The notes under the pieces were generated by a model, which did not search any database, was not told where the DNA came from, and saw nothing but the letters and a program-made list of their open reading frames with translations. Of a stretch of DNA of 53,146 bases, positions 7,478-15,459 are shown one piece after another. The stretch covers positions 25,197 through 78,342 of the forward strand of contig NZ_JACTVA010000024.1 in the NCBI RefSeq assembly GCF_014490485.1. Direction: 5' to 3'. The stretch comes from Teichococcus aerophilus. GTDB taxonomy: Bacteria; Pseudomonadota; Alphaproteobacteria; Acetobacterales; Acetobacteraceae. The stretch's first letter is position 1. Every line of letters begins with the position of its first letter. A program made the translations under genes and the position numbers.

Positions 7478-8581
7478 CTAGCGCACCACCTTCGATGGCA
7501 AGGTCGCCGGCCGCAATTTTGGTGTGGCGGTCGGCGCCCCTGCCCGCTTCGACGTGACCAAGCTTGGAGCCACGTTGGAAGAGATCAATGAGACGACGAT
7601 CTTGCCCTTGGCGCGGCCGGCTTCGGCATAGGCAAGTGCCTCGTTCAAGCGGTCGAACGGGAAGACTCGGTCGATCACCGGGCGGATGGCGCCGCTCTCG
7701 ATCAGCGCCGTGATGGCGGCCAGTTGCTCGCCGCTCGCGTGCATGAAGAGAAACGCGTAGCTGACGCCCTGGCGCTTCGCCTTGCGGCGTATCCCGGCGC
7801 TGAGGACACGGATCGCCTGGCGAAAGATCCAGCTCAGGCCCTGCTTGCTGGCGAAGGCCGGATCGGGCGGGCCTGAGATCGAAACCAGCGCACCGCCCGG
7901 CTTCAGCACCTTCAGCGACTTCCGTAGCGTCCTGGCATCGAGGCTGTTGAGCACCACGTCGTAGCCGGTCAGTTCCTCGGAGAAATCCTGCTTCCTGTAG
8001 TCCACGACTATCTCCGCGCCGAGGTCGCGCACCAGGCCGAGATTGGCTGTGCCGGCTGTCGTCGCCACATGCGCGCCCAGATGGCGGGCGAGCTGGATGG
8101 CGAAGGTGCCCACGCCGCCTGATCCGGCATGGATCAGCACCTTCTGACCTGGCGCCACCTTCGCCTGCTCCACCAACACCTGCCACGCCGTCAGGCCGAC
8201 CAGCGGGATGGAAGCGGCTTCCTGCATCGAGAGATTGGCGGGCTTTCGGGCGACATCGGCCTGATCGACGGCGATGAACTCCGCGAAGGTGCCGATCCGC
8301 CCGTCCCGCGGGCGCGCATAGACGGCGTCGCCGATCTGGAAGCGCGTCACATGAGCGCCGACGCCCGCCACCAAGCCGGCGACGTCATGGCCCAGAATGA
8401 CGGGCGGCTTGTAGGGCAGGATCGGCTTGAACGCGCCGTCGCGGATCTTGGTATCGAGCAGGTTGACGCCGGCGGCGTGGATCTCGATCAGGACATCATC
8501 CGGGCCGATGGCCGGTTCCGACACGTCGGCGAGGCGCAGGCCCCTGCCCTTGCCGTAGGCGTCGAGGAGGTAGGCTTTCAT
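7478..8581 (-). CDS. NADP-dependent zinc-less medium-chain oxidoreductase (quinone oxidoreductase-like)
   Basis: A 367-residue cytoplasmic enzyme of the MDR superfamily, likely reducing quinones or enones with NAD(P)H. The N-terminal GroES-like domain includes GHDVAGLVAGVG. The Rossmann domain has HAGSGGVGTFAIQLARHLGA as its dinucleotide motif. Catalytic zinc cysteines are absent, consistent with the quinone oxidoreductase branch. ATG 8581 (MKAYLLDAYG) is the natural start; the upstream frame to 8611 lacks similarity. It lies downstream of the old yellow enzyme gene on the same strand, with a strong hairpin in the 77-bp gap. Both act on activated alkenes or carbonyls, so they may answer to the same stress. 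About 30 C-terminal residues look variable. Confidence 0.85.
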   Translation of the reverse strand: MKAYLLDAYGKGRGLRLADVSEPAIGPDDVLIEIHAAGVNLLDTKIRDGAFKPILPYKPPVILGHDVAGLVAGVGAHVTRFQIGDAVYARPRDGRIGTFAEFIAVDQADVARKPANLSMQEAASIPLVGLTAWQVLVEQAKVAPGQKVLIHAGSGGVGTFAIQLARHLGAHVATTAGTANLGLVRDLGAEIVVDYRKQDFSEELTGYDVVLNSLDARTLRKSLKVLKPGGALVSISGPPDPAFASKQGLSWIFRQAIRVLSAGIRRKAKRQGVSYAFLFMHASGEQLAAITALIESGAIRPVIDRVFPFDRLNEALAYAEAGRAKGKIVVSLISSNVAPSLVTSKRAGAPTATPKLRPATLPSKVVR

Positions 8582-8607
8582 CACGGCGGCGTCTCCGCAA
8601 GGCGTTG

Positions 8608-8646
8608 CCACCCCTGGCGCCGGGACAGCGCCGGCGCCAGGGGTGG
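8608..8646. terminator. Perfect 16-bp hairpin between two oxidoreductase genes
   Basis: Arms CCACCCCTGGCGCCGG (8608-8623) and CCGGCGCCAGGGGTGG (8631-8646) form a perfect stem with a 7-nt loop, 12 bp after the stop of the old yellow enzyme gene and 27 bp before the start of the next gene. There is no T-run, so it may act as an RNA stabiliser or processing site, or as a factor-dependent stop. Confidence 0.6.
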
Positions 8647-8658
8647 TCGGGCAACGTG

Positions 8659-9741
8659 TCAGCCGTTGGCGGCAGGGTAGTCGGTGTAGCCTTCCGCCCC
8701 GCCGCCATAGAGCGTCGCCGGGTTCAGCGCGGCCAGCGGCGTGCCATGCCGGAAGCGGCCGACCAGGTCGGGGTTGGCGATGAACGGCCGGCCGAAGGCG
8801 ACGAGATCGGCCTTGCCTTCGGCGATGCGGCGGGTGGCCAGCGCCTGGTCGTACCCGTTATTGGCGATGTAGGTGTTGGAGAAGCTGCGGCGAAGCTTCT
8901 CGTAGTCGAACGGCGCCACGTCGCGCGGGCCGCCCGTCGCCCCTTCGACGACATGGATATAGACGATGCCAAGGGCGTCCAGCCGCTCGACGATGAAGTC
9001 GAACTGGCTCTGCGGATCGCTGGCGGAGATGCCGTTGGCGGGCGAGGCGGGCGAGAGGCGGATACCCGTGCGCTCCGCACCGATCTCGGCGGCGACGGCC
9101 TGCGTGACCTCCAGGATCAGCCGCGCGCGGTTCTCGACCGAGCCACCATAGGCGTCGGTGCGGGTATTGGCGCCGTCCTTGGCGAATTGATCGAGCAGGT
9201 AGCCGTTCGCCGCGTGGATCTCGACGCCATCGAAGCCGGCCGCGATGGCATTGGCGGCCGCTTGGCGGAAGTCGTCGATGATGCCGGGGATCTCGCCCAG
9301 TTCGAGCGCCCGGGGCTCGGACACGTCGGCGAAGCCGTTATTGACGAAGGTCTTGGCCTGGGCGCGGATGGGAGACGGCGCCACCGGGGCGACGCCACCG
9401 GCCTGCAGGTCGACATGGCTGATGCGGCCGACATGCCAGAGCTGCAGGTAGATCACCCCGCCCTTTGCGTGCACCGCGTCGGTCACCTTGCGCCAGGCCT
9501 CGACCTGCGCCTGCGTGTAGATGCCTGGCGTATCCTGATACCCTTGGCCCTGCTGCGAGATCTGCGTGGCCTCGGAGATCAGCAGGCCGGCCGAGGCCCG
9601 CTGGGCGTAGTACTGCACGGTCAGGTCGGTCGGCACGAAGCCCTTGCCGGCCCGGTTGCGGGTCAACGGGGCCATGACGACCCGGTTGGCCAGCGTCACG
9701 GAACCCAGCGTGTAGGGTTGGAACAGCGTCTGGTCGGTCAT
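8659..9741 (-). CDS. Alkene reductase, old yellow enzyme family (NemA-like)
   Basis: A 360-residue FMN-dependent TIM-barrel flavoprotein that reduces alpha,beta-unsaturated carbonyls, maleimides or nitroesters with NADPH. Visible motifs: MAPLTRNRA near the start, QLWHVGR (FMN contact), the HxxN substrate-binding pair in EIHAANGYLLDQF, TDAYGGSVENRAR and LVAFGRPFIANPDL. Length fits NemA/xenobiotic reductases. Start ATG 9741 (MTDQTLFQPY) was chosen over the upstream 9783 because family similarity starts there. It is divergent from a TetR gene at 10073 with a palindrome between them, the usual arrangement for electrophile-responsive control (NemR-like, inferred). Confidence 0.92.
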   Translation of the reverse strand: MTDQTLFQPYTLGSVTLANRVVMAPLTRNRAGKGFVPTDLTVQYYAQRASAGLLISEATQISQQGQGYQDTPGIYTQAQVEAWRKVTDAVHAKGGVIYLQLWHVGRISHVDLQAGGVAPVAPSPIRAQAKTFVNNGFADVSEPRALELGEIPGIIDDFRQAAANAIAAGFDGVEIHAANGYLLDQFAKDGANTRTDAYGGSVENRARLILEVTQAVAAEIGAERTGIRLSPASPANGISASDPQSQFDFIVERLDALGIVYIHVVEGATGGPRDVAPFDYEKLRRSFSNTYIANNGYDQALATRRIAEGKADLVAFGRPFIANPDLVGRFRHGTPLAALNPATLYGGGAEGYTDYPAANG

Positions 9742-10072
9742 TGAGACTCTCTCGGCAGGATATGGGGTTTCGGCGATGGGCACGGTGGAGGGCGATCAGC
9801 CGTGGCTATGGCGATGGGTGTGGAGAGCGGCCAGCCCTGCCACCAGGGCAGCGGCCGGAACGCCTGGCTCCGGCGTCAGGCAGGCCGCACGCCGCACGAA
9901 ATGGCCAGGTTGGGTCGCGCCAGATCCGGCCGAGGCATCAGCGGTGAGGTCGGCTGGGCGGACCATGGGACTTGCTCTCTCTCCATCAGCCATTAAATAT
10001 GACAGACGTCATGATTAGTTAAACATGATAGCGGTCCTGAAAACTGTCAATGCCGCTACCGGGGGTTTTGTG
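9742..10072. other. Divergent intergenic region between the OYE and TetR genes
   Basis: This 331-bp stretch has no convincing gene. Its right-hand third is clearly AT-richer than the rest and holds the palindrome at 9999-10012 and probable promoters for both divergent genes. Short open frames here lack ribosome binding sites and protein-like composition. Confidence 0.6.
9999..10012. promoter_or_regulatory. Candidate TetR operator
   Basis: The inverted repeat ATGAC-AGAC-GTCAT lies in the AT-rich part of the gap between the OYE gene and the TetR gene, 61 bp before the TetR start. Two related CATGAT half-like motifs occur within the next 20 bp. A TetR dimer site controlling both directions is the natural reading, but no footprint consensus is known for this protein. 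Confidence 0.5.
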
Positions 10073-10630
10073 ATGAAGGTTAGTCGCGAGCAGATGGCAG
10101 AAAACCGCGCACGCATATTGGATGCGGCCAGCCGGCTGTTCCGGGAGCGCGGCTTCGATGGCGTCACGGTCTCGGAAGTGATGAGGGCGGCAGGCCTGAC
10201 GCATGGCGCCTTCTATGGCCACTTCGCCTCGAAGGACGATCTCATCGCGCAGACAGTCGCCCATGCCCTGGCCCCTTCGGGGAGCGAGGGGACTGACCTC
10301 GCCGCATGGATGGATGCGTATCTCTCCCCGCATCACCGTGACCGTGCCGCGACCGGGTGCCCCACCGCCAGCCTGGCCAGTCTGCTGCGGCACCAGTCGC
10401 CAGGCGCCCGGGCGGCGCTGACCGAGGGGCTGCGCGGGCAGCTGGACCGGCTTGCCAGCGCCGTGCCGGGTACGGATGCGGCCGAGCAGCGGCGCGCCGC
10501 GATCGGCAGTTGGGCGGCCATGGTCGGCGCGGTGATCCTGGCCCGCGCTGTCGTCGACCCGGCGCTGTCCGACGAAATACTGGCGGAGACGCGGGCGTGG
10601 ATCGAGCAACGGGGCAAGCAGCCCGCCTGA
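10073..10630 (+). CDS. TetR family transcriptional regulator
   Basis: A 185-residue repressor. The N-terminal helix-turn-helix is typical: RILDAASRLFRERGFDGVTV, then MRAAGLTHGAFYGHFASKDDL. The C-terminal ligand domain contains a cysteine at GCPTASL, a position often conserved in NemR/AcrR-like electrophile sensors. Start ATG 10073 (MKVSREQM) was chosen; the frame opens at 10025 but the extra residues are atypical. It is divergent from the old yellow enzyme gene, so it probably represses that gene and itself. It ends before a strong hairpin shared with the convergent gene at 10766. Confidence 0.9.
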   Translation: MKVSREQMAENRARILDAASRLFRERGFDGVTVSEVMRAAGLTHGAFYGHFASKDDLIAQTVAHALAPSGSEGTDLAAWMDAYLSPHHRDRAATGCPTASLASLLRHQSPGARAALTEGLRGQLDRLASAVPGTDAAEQRRAAIGSWAAMVGAVILARAVVDPALSDEILAETRAWIEQRGKQPA

Positions 10631-10681
10631 GGGCGGGCGGAGGTCCGGCGCGCCCCGCAGCTTCTGGAACCACCATAAGAA

Positions 10682-10713
10682 AAGGTGGCGCAGGCTGAGA
10701 CCTGCGCCACCTT
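10682..10713. terminator. Bidirectional hairpin terminator
   Basis: Arms AAGGTGGCGCAGG (10682-10694) and CCTGCGCCACCTT (10701-10713) form a perfect 13-bp stem with a 6-nt loop. It lies between the convergent TetR gene and the exported-protein gene at 10766. Short T-containing stretches follow on both strands. Confidence 0.75.
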
Positions 10714-10765
10714 CTGTCATTGGCCTGCATGCGCGGGACGGTGCTTCACCCTTCCCGCAACCGCA

Positions 10766-11362
10766 TCAGCGGGCCGGCGGCGCCCCAGGGGCCGCACCAC
10801 CCGGCATCGGCATGGCGGTGTAGCCCTGGGGGACGGTCAGCTGCGCGGGCTCGATCGTCCCGTAGGTCACCTGCGTGGCTTCCATGGTCACCGCGGCGCC
10901 GTTGGGCGCGCTGGTCACGGTGCGCAGCAGCACGCCGTCATCGGTGAAGCAGGACGTGCCGCGGGCCTGGCCGGCCACCATTTCCCATTCCGTGCAGGTG
11001 TTGCCGGCGATTGTCGCGTTGCCCTTGCGGGTGAAGGTGGCGCCGGGGGGAATCTCCTGCGACATCGCGGCCACGGTGGCGGGCGGCATCGTCATGATCG
11101 CGCGCTGGGCGTCCATCACCATGACGGCCGTGTTCGCCCCGCGGTCGATCAGCATCCAGCCCATGCCGCCCGGCGGGTCGACACGCTGCTTGTTGGTCGA
11201 GGGCGAGAACGCCATCCGCATGTCCTGCGGCGGGGCGCCCGCGAAGCCGCTCATGCGATAGGTCACCGAGACGTCACGCGTCGGCCGCACATTCGCGGGC
11301 TGGGCCAGGGCGGGCACGGCAACCAGGGCAACAACAGCGGTAGACGCCAAGAGACGGATCAT
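10766..11362 (-). CDS. Periplasmic hypothetical protein (DUF4412-like)
   Basis: A 198-residue protein with a clear Sec signal peptide (MIRLLAS, hydrophobic core, cleavage at ALAQ about residue 21). The mature part alternates beta-strand-like segments and contains two cysteines (NTCTEWE and TSCFTDD) spaced for a disulfide. The C-terminus is Gly/Ala/Pro-rich. Methionine-rich patches (VMVMDAQRAIMTM) are notable. The general pattern (a secreted protein with a test-like reading of a modified methionine/cysteine surface) resembles DUF4412 proteins, but function is unknown. ATG 11362 follows a GGAGGAATT ribosome binding site. Transcribed alone. Confidence 0.75.
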   Translation of the reverse strand: MIRLLASTAVVALVAVPALAQPANVRPTRDVSVTYRMSGFAGAPPQDMRMAFSPSTNKQRVDPPGGMGWMLIDRGANTAVMVMDAQRAIMTMPPATVAAMSQEIPPGATFTRKGNATIAGNTCTEWEMVAGQARGTSCFTDDGVLLRTVTSAPNGAAVTMEATQVTYGTIEPAQLTVPQGYTAMPMPGGAAPGAPPAR

Positions 11363-11851
11363 TCAATTCCTCCAGATAAGCAGTAGTCGATTGTGGTCTG
11401 AAGCGGCATTCCTGCATAGTTCTGCAATAAACACGTTCCGGAGAGGGTGGGACGTTCTGCAATCGCCATTGACCAGAGCCGCTCTATTGTCAATTTTACT
11501 TGATGCCTGTTCGGCGACATGCAGCGGGAGACTTCGTGGCACGAAGACGGTACGCCCCGGCATGATCCCATCCTGACGTGGCTTCAGAACTGAGGGGCAG
11601 CAAAGATGCAGCCAGGCCGTGGCGCGTTGCCTTGAGCCAGGGACTGGCAACGCATGATGGTAGCAGTGAAGCCTGCCCGTCCCCGTAGTACAGGGTTGTT
11701 CAGGCATCATGCCCTGTGCAGCGGGAGTCCGTTACGCGGTCGAGGGCGGCAGACAATGGAGGCTGGTTTCTCTCCACGCTGCCCATTACTGCAGAAATAC
11801 AAATTTACCCTCGCGAATGAACCAGCATTCCGCAATCGCCCCGCAGCGAAA
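11363..11851. other. Gene-free stretch
   Basis: About 490 bp between two leftward genes. Local GC is lower than average, and several short frames exist on both strands with no ribosome binding sites or protein-like composition. The part next to 11362 must contain the promoter of the exported-protein gene. I see no repeat, RNA gene or operator here. Confidence 0.5.
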
Positions 11852-12538
11852 CTACCAGGTGACGGGAAGGGCGTGCGCCGCTTCGTAGATGCGATATTCG
11901 AACCGAATGCCGTGGTGCCCAACCTCGTTGCCGGCATCGTCGCCAATGCCGACGATGCGGATGAGGGCGTGGCGCCCAAACGCGTTTTCCGCATAGAGGT
12001 AGTCGCCGACCTCCGGCGTGCAGGTATCGGACGACGCATCGACCTGATCCGGGTGGACCGGAAAGTCGCGCTGGGGCGCCCTGACCCGGGCCAGGCGCTT
12101 CAGATCCGTCCCCTGCCTGCCAACATGGATTCTGCCACCAGCCTTCTTGCTGAACCGGAGATTGAAGGCACGCTCGCCGGCCCCGATCTCGATCTGTCCG
12201 CTATGGGTGGCGCCATCGAACGCCACGACACCCCGGCATGCGGCGGGCTCGCCCGCATGCGACGACGGCAGGGATTTCGATATGACGTTGATCGGGTGCT
12301 CGGGCGGGCCCGCCCGGCGCAGCGTGGCGTACAGGTAGGCCAGCGTGGCCAGCAGGGCCAGCACGAAGGGCAGCAGCCACGGCACCGACACCAGCCCGGC
12401 AGCCAGGGATGCCGCCACGCCAGACCCCTGCAAAGCCTGTGAGGCGCTCTCCTCCTCGCCCAGATTATCCAGCACGAAGGTCACGGCGGCCCAGCCCCAC
12501 AGGACCGCCTGCAATGCCCAACCCATCAAGATCCACAT
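11852..12538 (-). CDS. Hypothetical membrane protein with a C-terminal soluble domain
   Basis: A 228-residue protein with two predicted membrane helices (about residues 2-24 and 45-75, the latter extended and followed by RRAG). A soluble domain of about 140 residues follows, containing a possible beta-rich fold (FNLRFSKKAGGRIHVGRQGT, VGDYLYAENAFG). No family recognised. The frame opens at 12610, but I prefer ATG 12538 (MWILMGWAL), which starts directly in the first helix and avoids overlap with the upstream gene. It follows the 12591-12944 membrane gene on the same strand with a 52-bp gap, so they probably form a two-gene operon. Confidence 0.65.
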   Translation of the reverse strand: MWILMGWALQAVLWGWAAVTFVLDNLGEEESASQALQGSGVAASLAAGLVSVPWLLPFVLALLATLAYLYATLRRAGPPEHPINVISKSLPSSHAGEPAACRGVVAFDGATHSGQIEIGAGERAFNLRFSKKAGGRIHVGRQGTDLKRLARVRAPQRDFPVHPDQVDASSDTCTPEVGDYLYAENAFGRHALIRIVGIGDDAGNEVGHHGIRFEYRIYEAAHALPVTW

Positions 12539-12590
12539 CGGCTTCGATCCGTCCCGCGCCTGGATGCCGCGTTGCCCGTGGCGCCGGGTA

Positions 12591-12944
12591 TTACTTGCGC
12601 CCGCTGTCATACGCAGCCGGGCCGCGTGGCGCGGACTGGCGCGGCTCTTCCTCGGTCGTGATCACGCGCGTTCCCAGCAGGATGGCGAAGACCAGCATCG
12701 GGATGGCCCAGTATTGCAGCGGCAGGCCCCAGAAGGAGTGCCGCGCCCGCTCCCCAGGGTGACCGCCACGGTTCCAGCGCAGGCCCAGCCAGAAGACCAG
12801 GACGGCCGCGACGCCCACGGCCAGGCCCACGCCCCGGTCGACCGCCGGGCCGTCGATCTGGCGCAGCACGATCATCGGCAGGAACATGCCGAGCGCCAGC
12901 AGCCAGGTGACCCACCAGCCCCGGCCTTCCCAGAATATGAACAC
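12591..12944 (-). CDS. Small membrane protein with three predicted helices
   Basis: A 117-residue protein with hydrophobic segments at about residues 10-26, 36-56 and 78-97 and a charged, proline-containing tail (TEEEPRQSAPRGP). No recognised family. I chose the GTG at 12944 (VFIFWEGRG) since everything upstream in frame lacks hydrophobic pattern and overlaps the promoter of the divergent P450 gene. First gene of a probable pair with 11852-12538. Confidence 0.6.
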   Translation of the reverse strand: MFIFWEGRGWWVTWLLALGMFLPMIVLRQIDGPAVDRGVGLAVGVAAVLVFWLGLRWNRGGHPGERARHSFWGLPLQYWAIPMLVFAILLGTRVITTEEEPRQSAPRGPAAYDSGRK

Positions 12945-13150
12945 GCTCGCCTCCGTCCCCGCAGAGGGACGGATCGTAGGTGCGGCCTGCGGGCGGCACC
13001 AGGGGGCGGCAGCGCCCTTCCGCCGTATTCGCGCGGCGCCGTCCCCCCTGCCCCGGGCCACGCCCGACGGGCGGTGCGGCAACCATCCCCACGCCGCTCC
13101 GGTTGAAACCGCACCAGCACCGTGGCTCAGCCCGCAGGAAGGAGACCTTC

Positions 13151-14395
13151 ATGCCCGCGATCCCGCACGCCGCCGGAATCGACAACACCATCCCGTTCCT
13201 GCGCGAGGCCTATACCTTCGTCTCCCGGCGCTGCGAGCGGTTGGGGTCGGACCTGTTCACCACACGCATCATGCTGACCCCGGTGCTGTGCATGCGGGGG
13301 GCAGAGGCCGCGCGGGTGTTCTATGACGGGGACCGCTTCACCCGCCAGGGCGCCATGCCGCAGACCGTGCTGCGGCTGTTGCAGGACAAGGGCAGCGTGC
13401 AGGGGCTGGACGGCGCCGCGCACCGCCACCGCAAGGCGCTGTTCATGTCCCTGATGTCACCCGACGGCATCGCCCGCATCGCCGGGCTGCTGGAGCATCA
13501 CTGGCGGGAGGCGCTGCCGCGCTGGACCTCGATGGCCGAGGTCAGGTTGCTGCCGGCGATCGGCGATGTCCTGACCCGCACCGCCTGCGACTGGGCCGGC
13601 GTGCCGGTGCCGGAGCGGGACATGCCCACGCTGTCGCGCGAATTGCAGGCGATGATCCGGGAAGCCGGCCATGTGCGCCCCGGCACGCTCTACGCCCTGG
13701 CGCTGCGCCGCCGCACCGAGCGGCGGATGCGGTGGCTGGTGGAGGATGTCCGCGCCGGCCGCGTCACGCCACCGGAGGGCAGCGCGCTGGCGGCCGTCGC
13801 CCGGCACCGGGAGCCGGACGGCACGCCCCTGGGCAGCAACGCGGCGGCGGTGGAGCTGATCAACCTGCTGCGGCCCGTCGTCGCGGTGAACCGCTTCATC
13901 ATCTTCGCCGCGCTGGCATTGCACCAGCACTCCGAATGGCGGCAGCGCCTGGCCGACGACGAAGCCTGGCTGGAGCCGTTCGTGCAGGAGGTGCGGCGCT
14001 TCTACCCGTTCTTCCCCCTGGTCGGCGGCCGGGTGCGCCGGGGCTTCGAATGGGCTGGCCACCGCTTCGCCGCGCGGGACTGGGTGATCCTCGACCTCTA
14101 TGGCACCAACCACGACAGCCGCCTGTGGCCGGAGCCGGAGCAGTTCCGGCCCGAACGGTTCAAGGACTGGCCGGGCGACCCCTACACCTTCATTCCCCAG
14201 GGTGCGGGGGACCCCATGGCGGGGCATCGCTGCCCGGGCGAGCGCATGACCATCGCCCTGATCGGGCGCGCGGTCCGGCTGCTGCGTGGCATGCATTACG
14301 ACGTGCCGCCCCAGGATCTCAGCATCAGCCTGTCGAACATGCCGGCAGCGCCGCGCAGCCAGCTGGTGCTGAGCCGCGTGCGCGCGGCAGCCTGA
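13151..14395 (+). CDS. Cytochrome P450 fatty-acid peroxygenase (CYP152 family)
   Basis: A 414-residue soluble heme enzyme using H2O2 directly to oxidise long-chain fatty acids. CYP152 features: no redox partner gene nearby; the Arg-Pro pair (R241-P242, in LLRPVVAVNRF) that binds the substrate carboxylate over the heme; and the heme loop GHRCPGE with Cys361. At the position that is His85 in the decarboxylase OleT and Gln85 in the hydroxylase P450-BSbeta, this protein has Gln84 (GSVQGLDG), favouring hydroxylation over terminal-alkene formation. An AAGGAGA ribosome binding site precedes ATG 13151. It is divergent from the small membrane genes. Numbering and length match characterised members closely. 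Confidence 0.93.
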   Translation: MPAIPHAAGIDNTIPFLREAYTFVSRRCERLGSDLFTTRIMLTPVLCMRGAEAARVFYDGDRFTRQGAMPQTVLRLLQDKGSVQGLDGAAHRHRKALFMSLMSPDGIARIAGLLEHHWREALPRWTSMAEVRLLPAIGDVLTRTACDWAGVPVPERDMPTLSRELQAMIREAGHVRPGTLYALALRRRTERRMRWLVEDVRAGRVTPPEGSALAAVARHREPDGTPLGSNAAAVELINLLRPVVAVNRFIIFAALALHQHSEWRQRLADDEAWLEPFVQEVRRFYPFFPLVGGRVRRGFEWAGHRFAARDWVILDLYGTNHDSRLWPEPEQFRPERFKDWPGDPYTFIPQGAGDPMAGHRCPGERMTIALIGRAVRLLRGMHYDVPPQDLSISLSNMPAAPRSQLVLSRVRAAA

Positions 14396-14433
14396 CGCCG
14401 GCGGCGGGCAGGATCGGCGCATCTGGCCTGAGA

Positions 14434-14533
14434 GCGTGATGGCTTGAGGTGGAATCGCCGAAAACCTGAATCACGCGACCAAACAAAGGCGTAGAACATG
14501 CTGCGTGAACGAATGTGAACACATCATGTTCTA
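14434..14533. repeat. Palindromic intergenic unit (REP-like)
   Basis: Two nested palindromes follow the P450 gene: GCGTGAT (14434-14440) with ATCACGC (14470-14476), and TAGAACATG (14492-14500) with CATGTTCTA (14525-14533). The composition differs from flanking DNA. Similar GCGTGAT/ATCACGC palindromes are familiar as dispersed intergenic repeats in alphaproteobacteria; only one copy is visible here. The 14396-14660 gap holds no gene. Confidence 0.55.
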
Positions 14534-14660
14534 GCGTTCGCACCGATGGCTGAACTGGCCTAGTGTCGCAGCTCGCACCCTCACTCCCCGTGCCTTCGTT
14601 CCTCAGGCGACTGCCTCCGGACTGCGCCGCAGCACCCGGCCTCCGGCAAGGAAAAAGGCC

Positions 14661-14933
14661 ATGGATTGCCAAGAGACAATTGAGAAGTTCCGCCAGACGC
14701 TGATCCGGGCCCAGAACGCCAGCGACCGTGCGCACGAAACGCTGGACCGCCTGCAGGCGGCCGAATGCCATAGCCGCCGCGAAGGCAACCGGCTGCGGGG
14801 GGAGACGGACAAGCGCCTGCAGCGCACCGTCCAGCTCTCGGCCAGCCTGCACGAAAAGCCGCGTCGGGCCGAGGCGCTGCCGGTCACGCCGCGTCCCCCC
14901 GCCCGCCTCGCCCGCCCCGCCGCGCGGGGCTGA
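14661..14933 (+). CDS. Small hypothetical protein, helical N-terminal part
   Basis: A 90-residue protein. The first 60 residues form a likely amphipathic helix or coiled coil (TIEKFRQTLIRAQNASDRA, then LDRLQAAECHSRREGNRL), followed by a Pro/Ala/Arg-rich tail. An AAGGAAAAAGG purine run precedes ATG 14661, supporting translation. No family recognised and no clear operon partner; it converges with the gene ending at 14964. Confidence 0.5.
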   Translation: MDCQETIEKFRQTLIRAQNASDRAHETLDRLQAAECHSRREGNRLRGETDKRLQRTVQLSASLHEKPRRAEALPVTPRPPARLARPAARG

Positions 14934-14963
14934 GGCCGGGCAGGCTGGTGCGCGAGCCAGGCC

Positions 14964-15344
14964 TCAGCAGCGCCGGGCGGCCGCTTCCATCTCCGGCCGC
15001 CGATACAGGATCATGCCGCCGTGGTGCAGCACGCCGCCAATGAAGTCGCCATCGGCGGTGAAGCCGGTATCGTCCCAGTATTCGATGTGGTCGCCGGTGA
15101 TCTCGTAGCGGCCCAGATAGGCGCATTCGCGCTGCCCCCGCGCTTCCTCGTACCGCCCGCCGGGTAGCAGGCGGTGCCGCACGCGGCCATCGGCGGTGAC
15201 CCACATGCCGGCATAGGGGTGGTGCTGTTCCGTCGCGGCGCCGGTGGGTGGGGTCTCCCGCCCGGGGTTCGTCTGGGCCTCGGCCAGGCTCGTGCCGAGC
15301 GCGAGCATGGAGGCCGCCATCGTCGAAAGTCGTGGCATGGTCAT
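14964..15344 (-). CDS. Atu4866-domain exported protein
   Basis: A 126-residue protein with a short signal peptide (MTMPRLST, hydrophobic core, cleavage near AEAQ). The domain is recognisable from HHPYAGMWVTADGRVRHRLL, then RYEEARGQRECAYLGRYEI and WDDTGFTADGDFIGGVLHH, the pattern of the Agrobacterium Atu4866 family, a small beta-barrel fold of unknown biochemical role. ATG 15344 has a GAGGAG ribosome binding site 4-6 bp upstream; ATG 15338 is an alternative. It lies downstream of an SDR gene on the same strand; Atu4866 proteins often neighbour SDRs, so the two may be co-expressed. Confidence 0.8.
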   Translation of the reverse strand: MTMPRLSTMAASMLALGTSLAEAQTNPGRETPPTGAATEQHHPYAGMWVTADGRVRHRLLPGGRYEEARGQRECAYLGRYEITGDHIEYWDDTGFTADGDFIGGVLHHGGMILYRRPEMEAAARRC

Positions 15345-15459
15345 CTCCTCGGGTCTGGCTGGCGGCGCGGCGGCCGGCCAGCGGATGGTGGATGCGTTGG
15401 CGGAGGGCTGGCCCGGCCCTTCATGGGTGGCGCGGGCCGCCACATCGCCGTCCGCCGGA

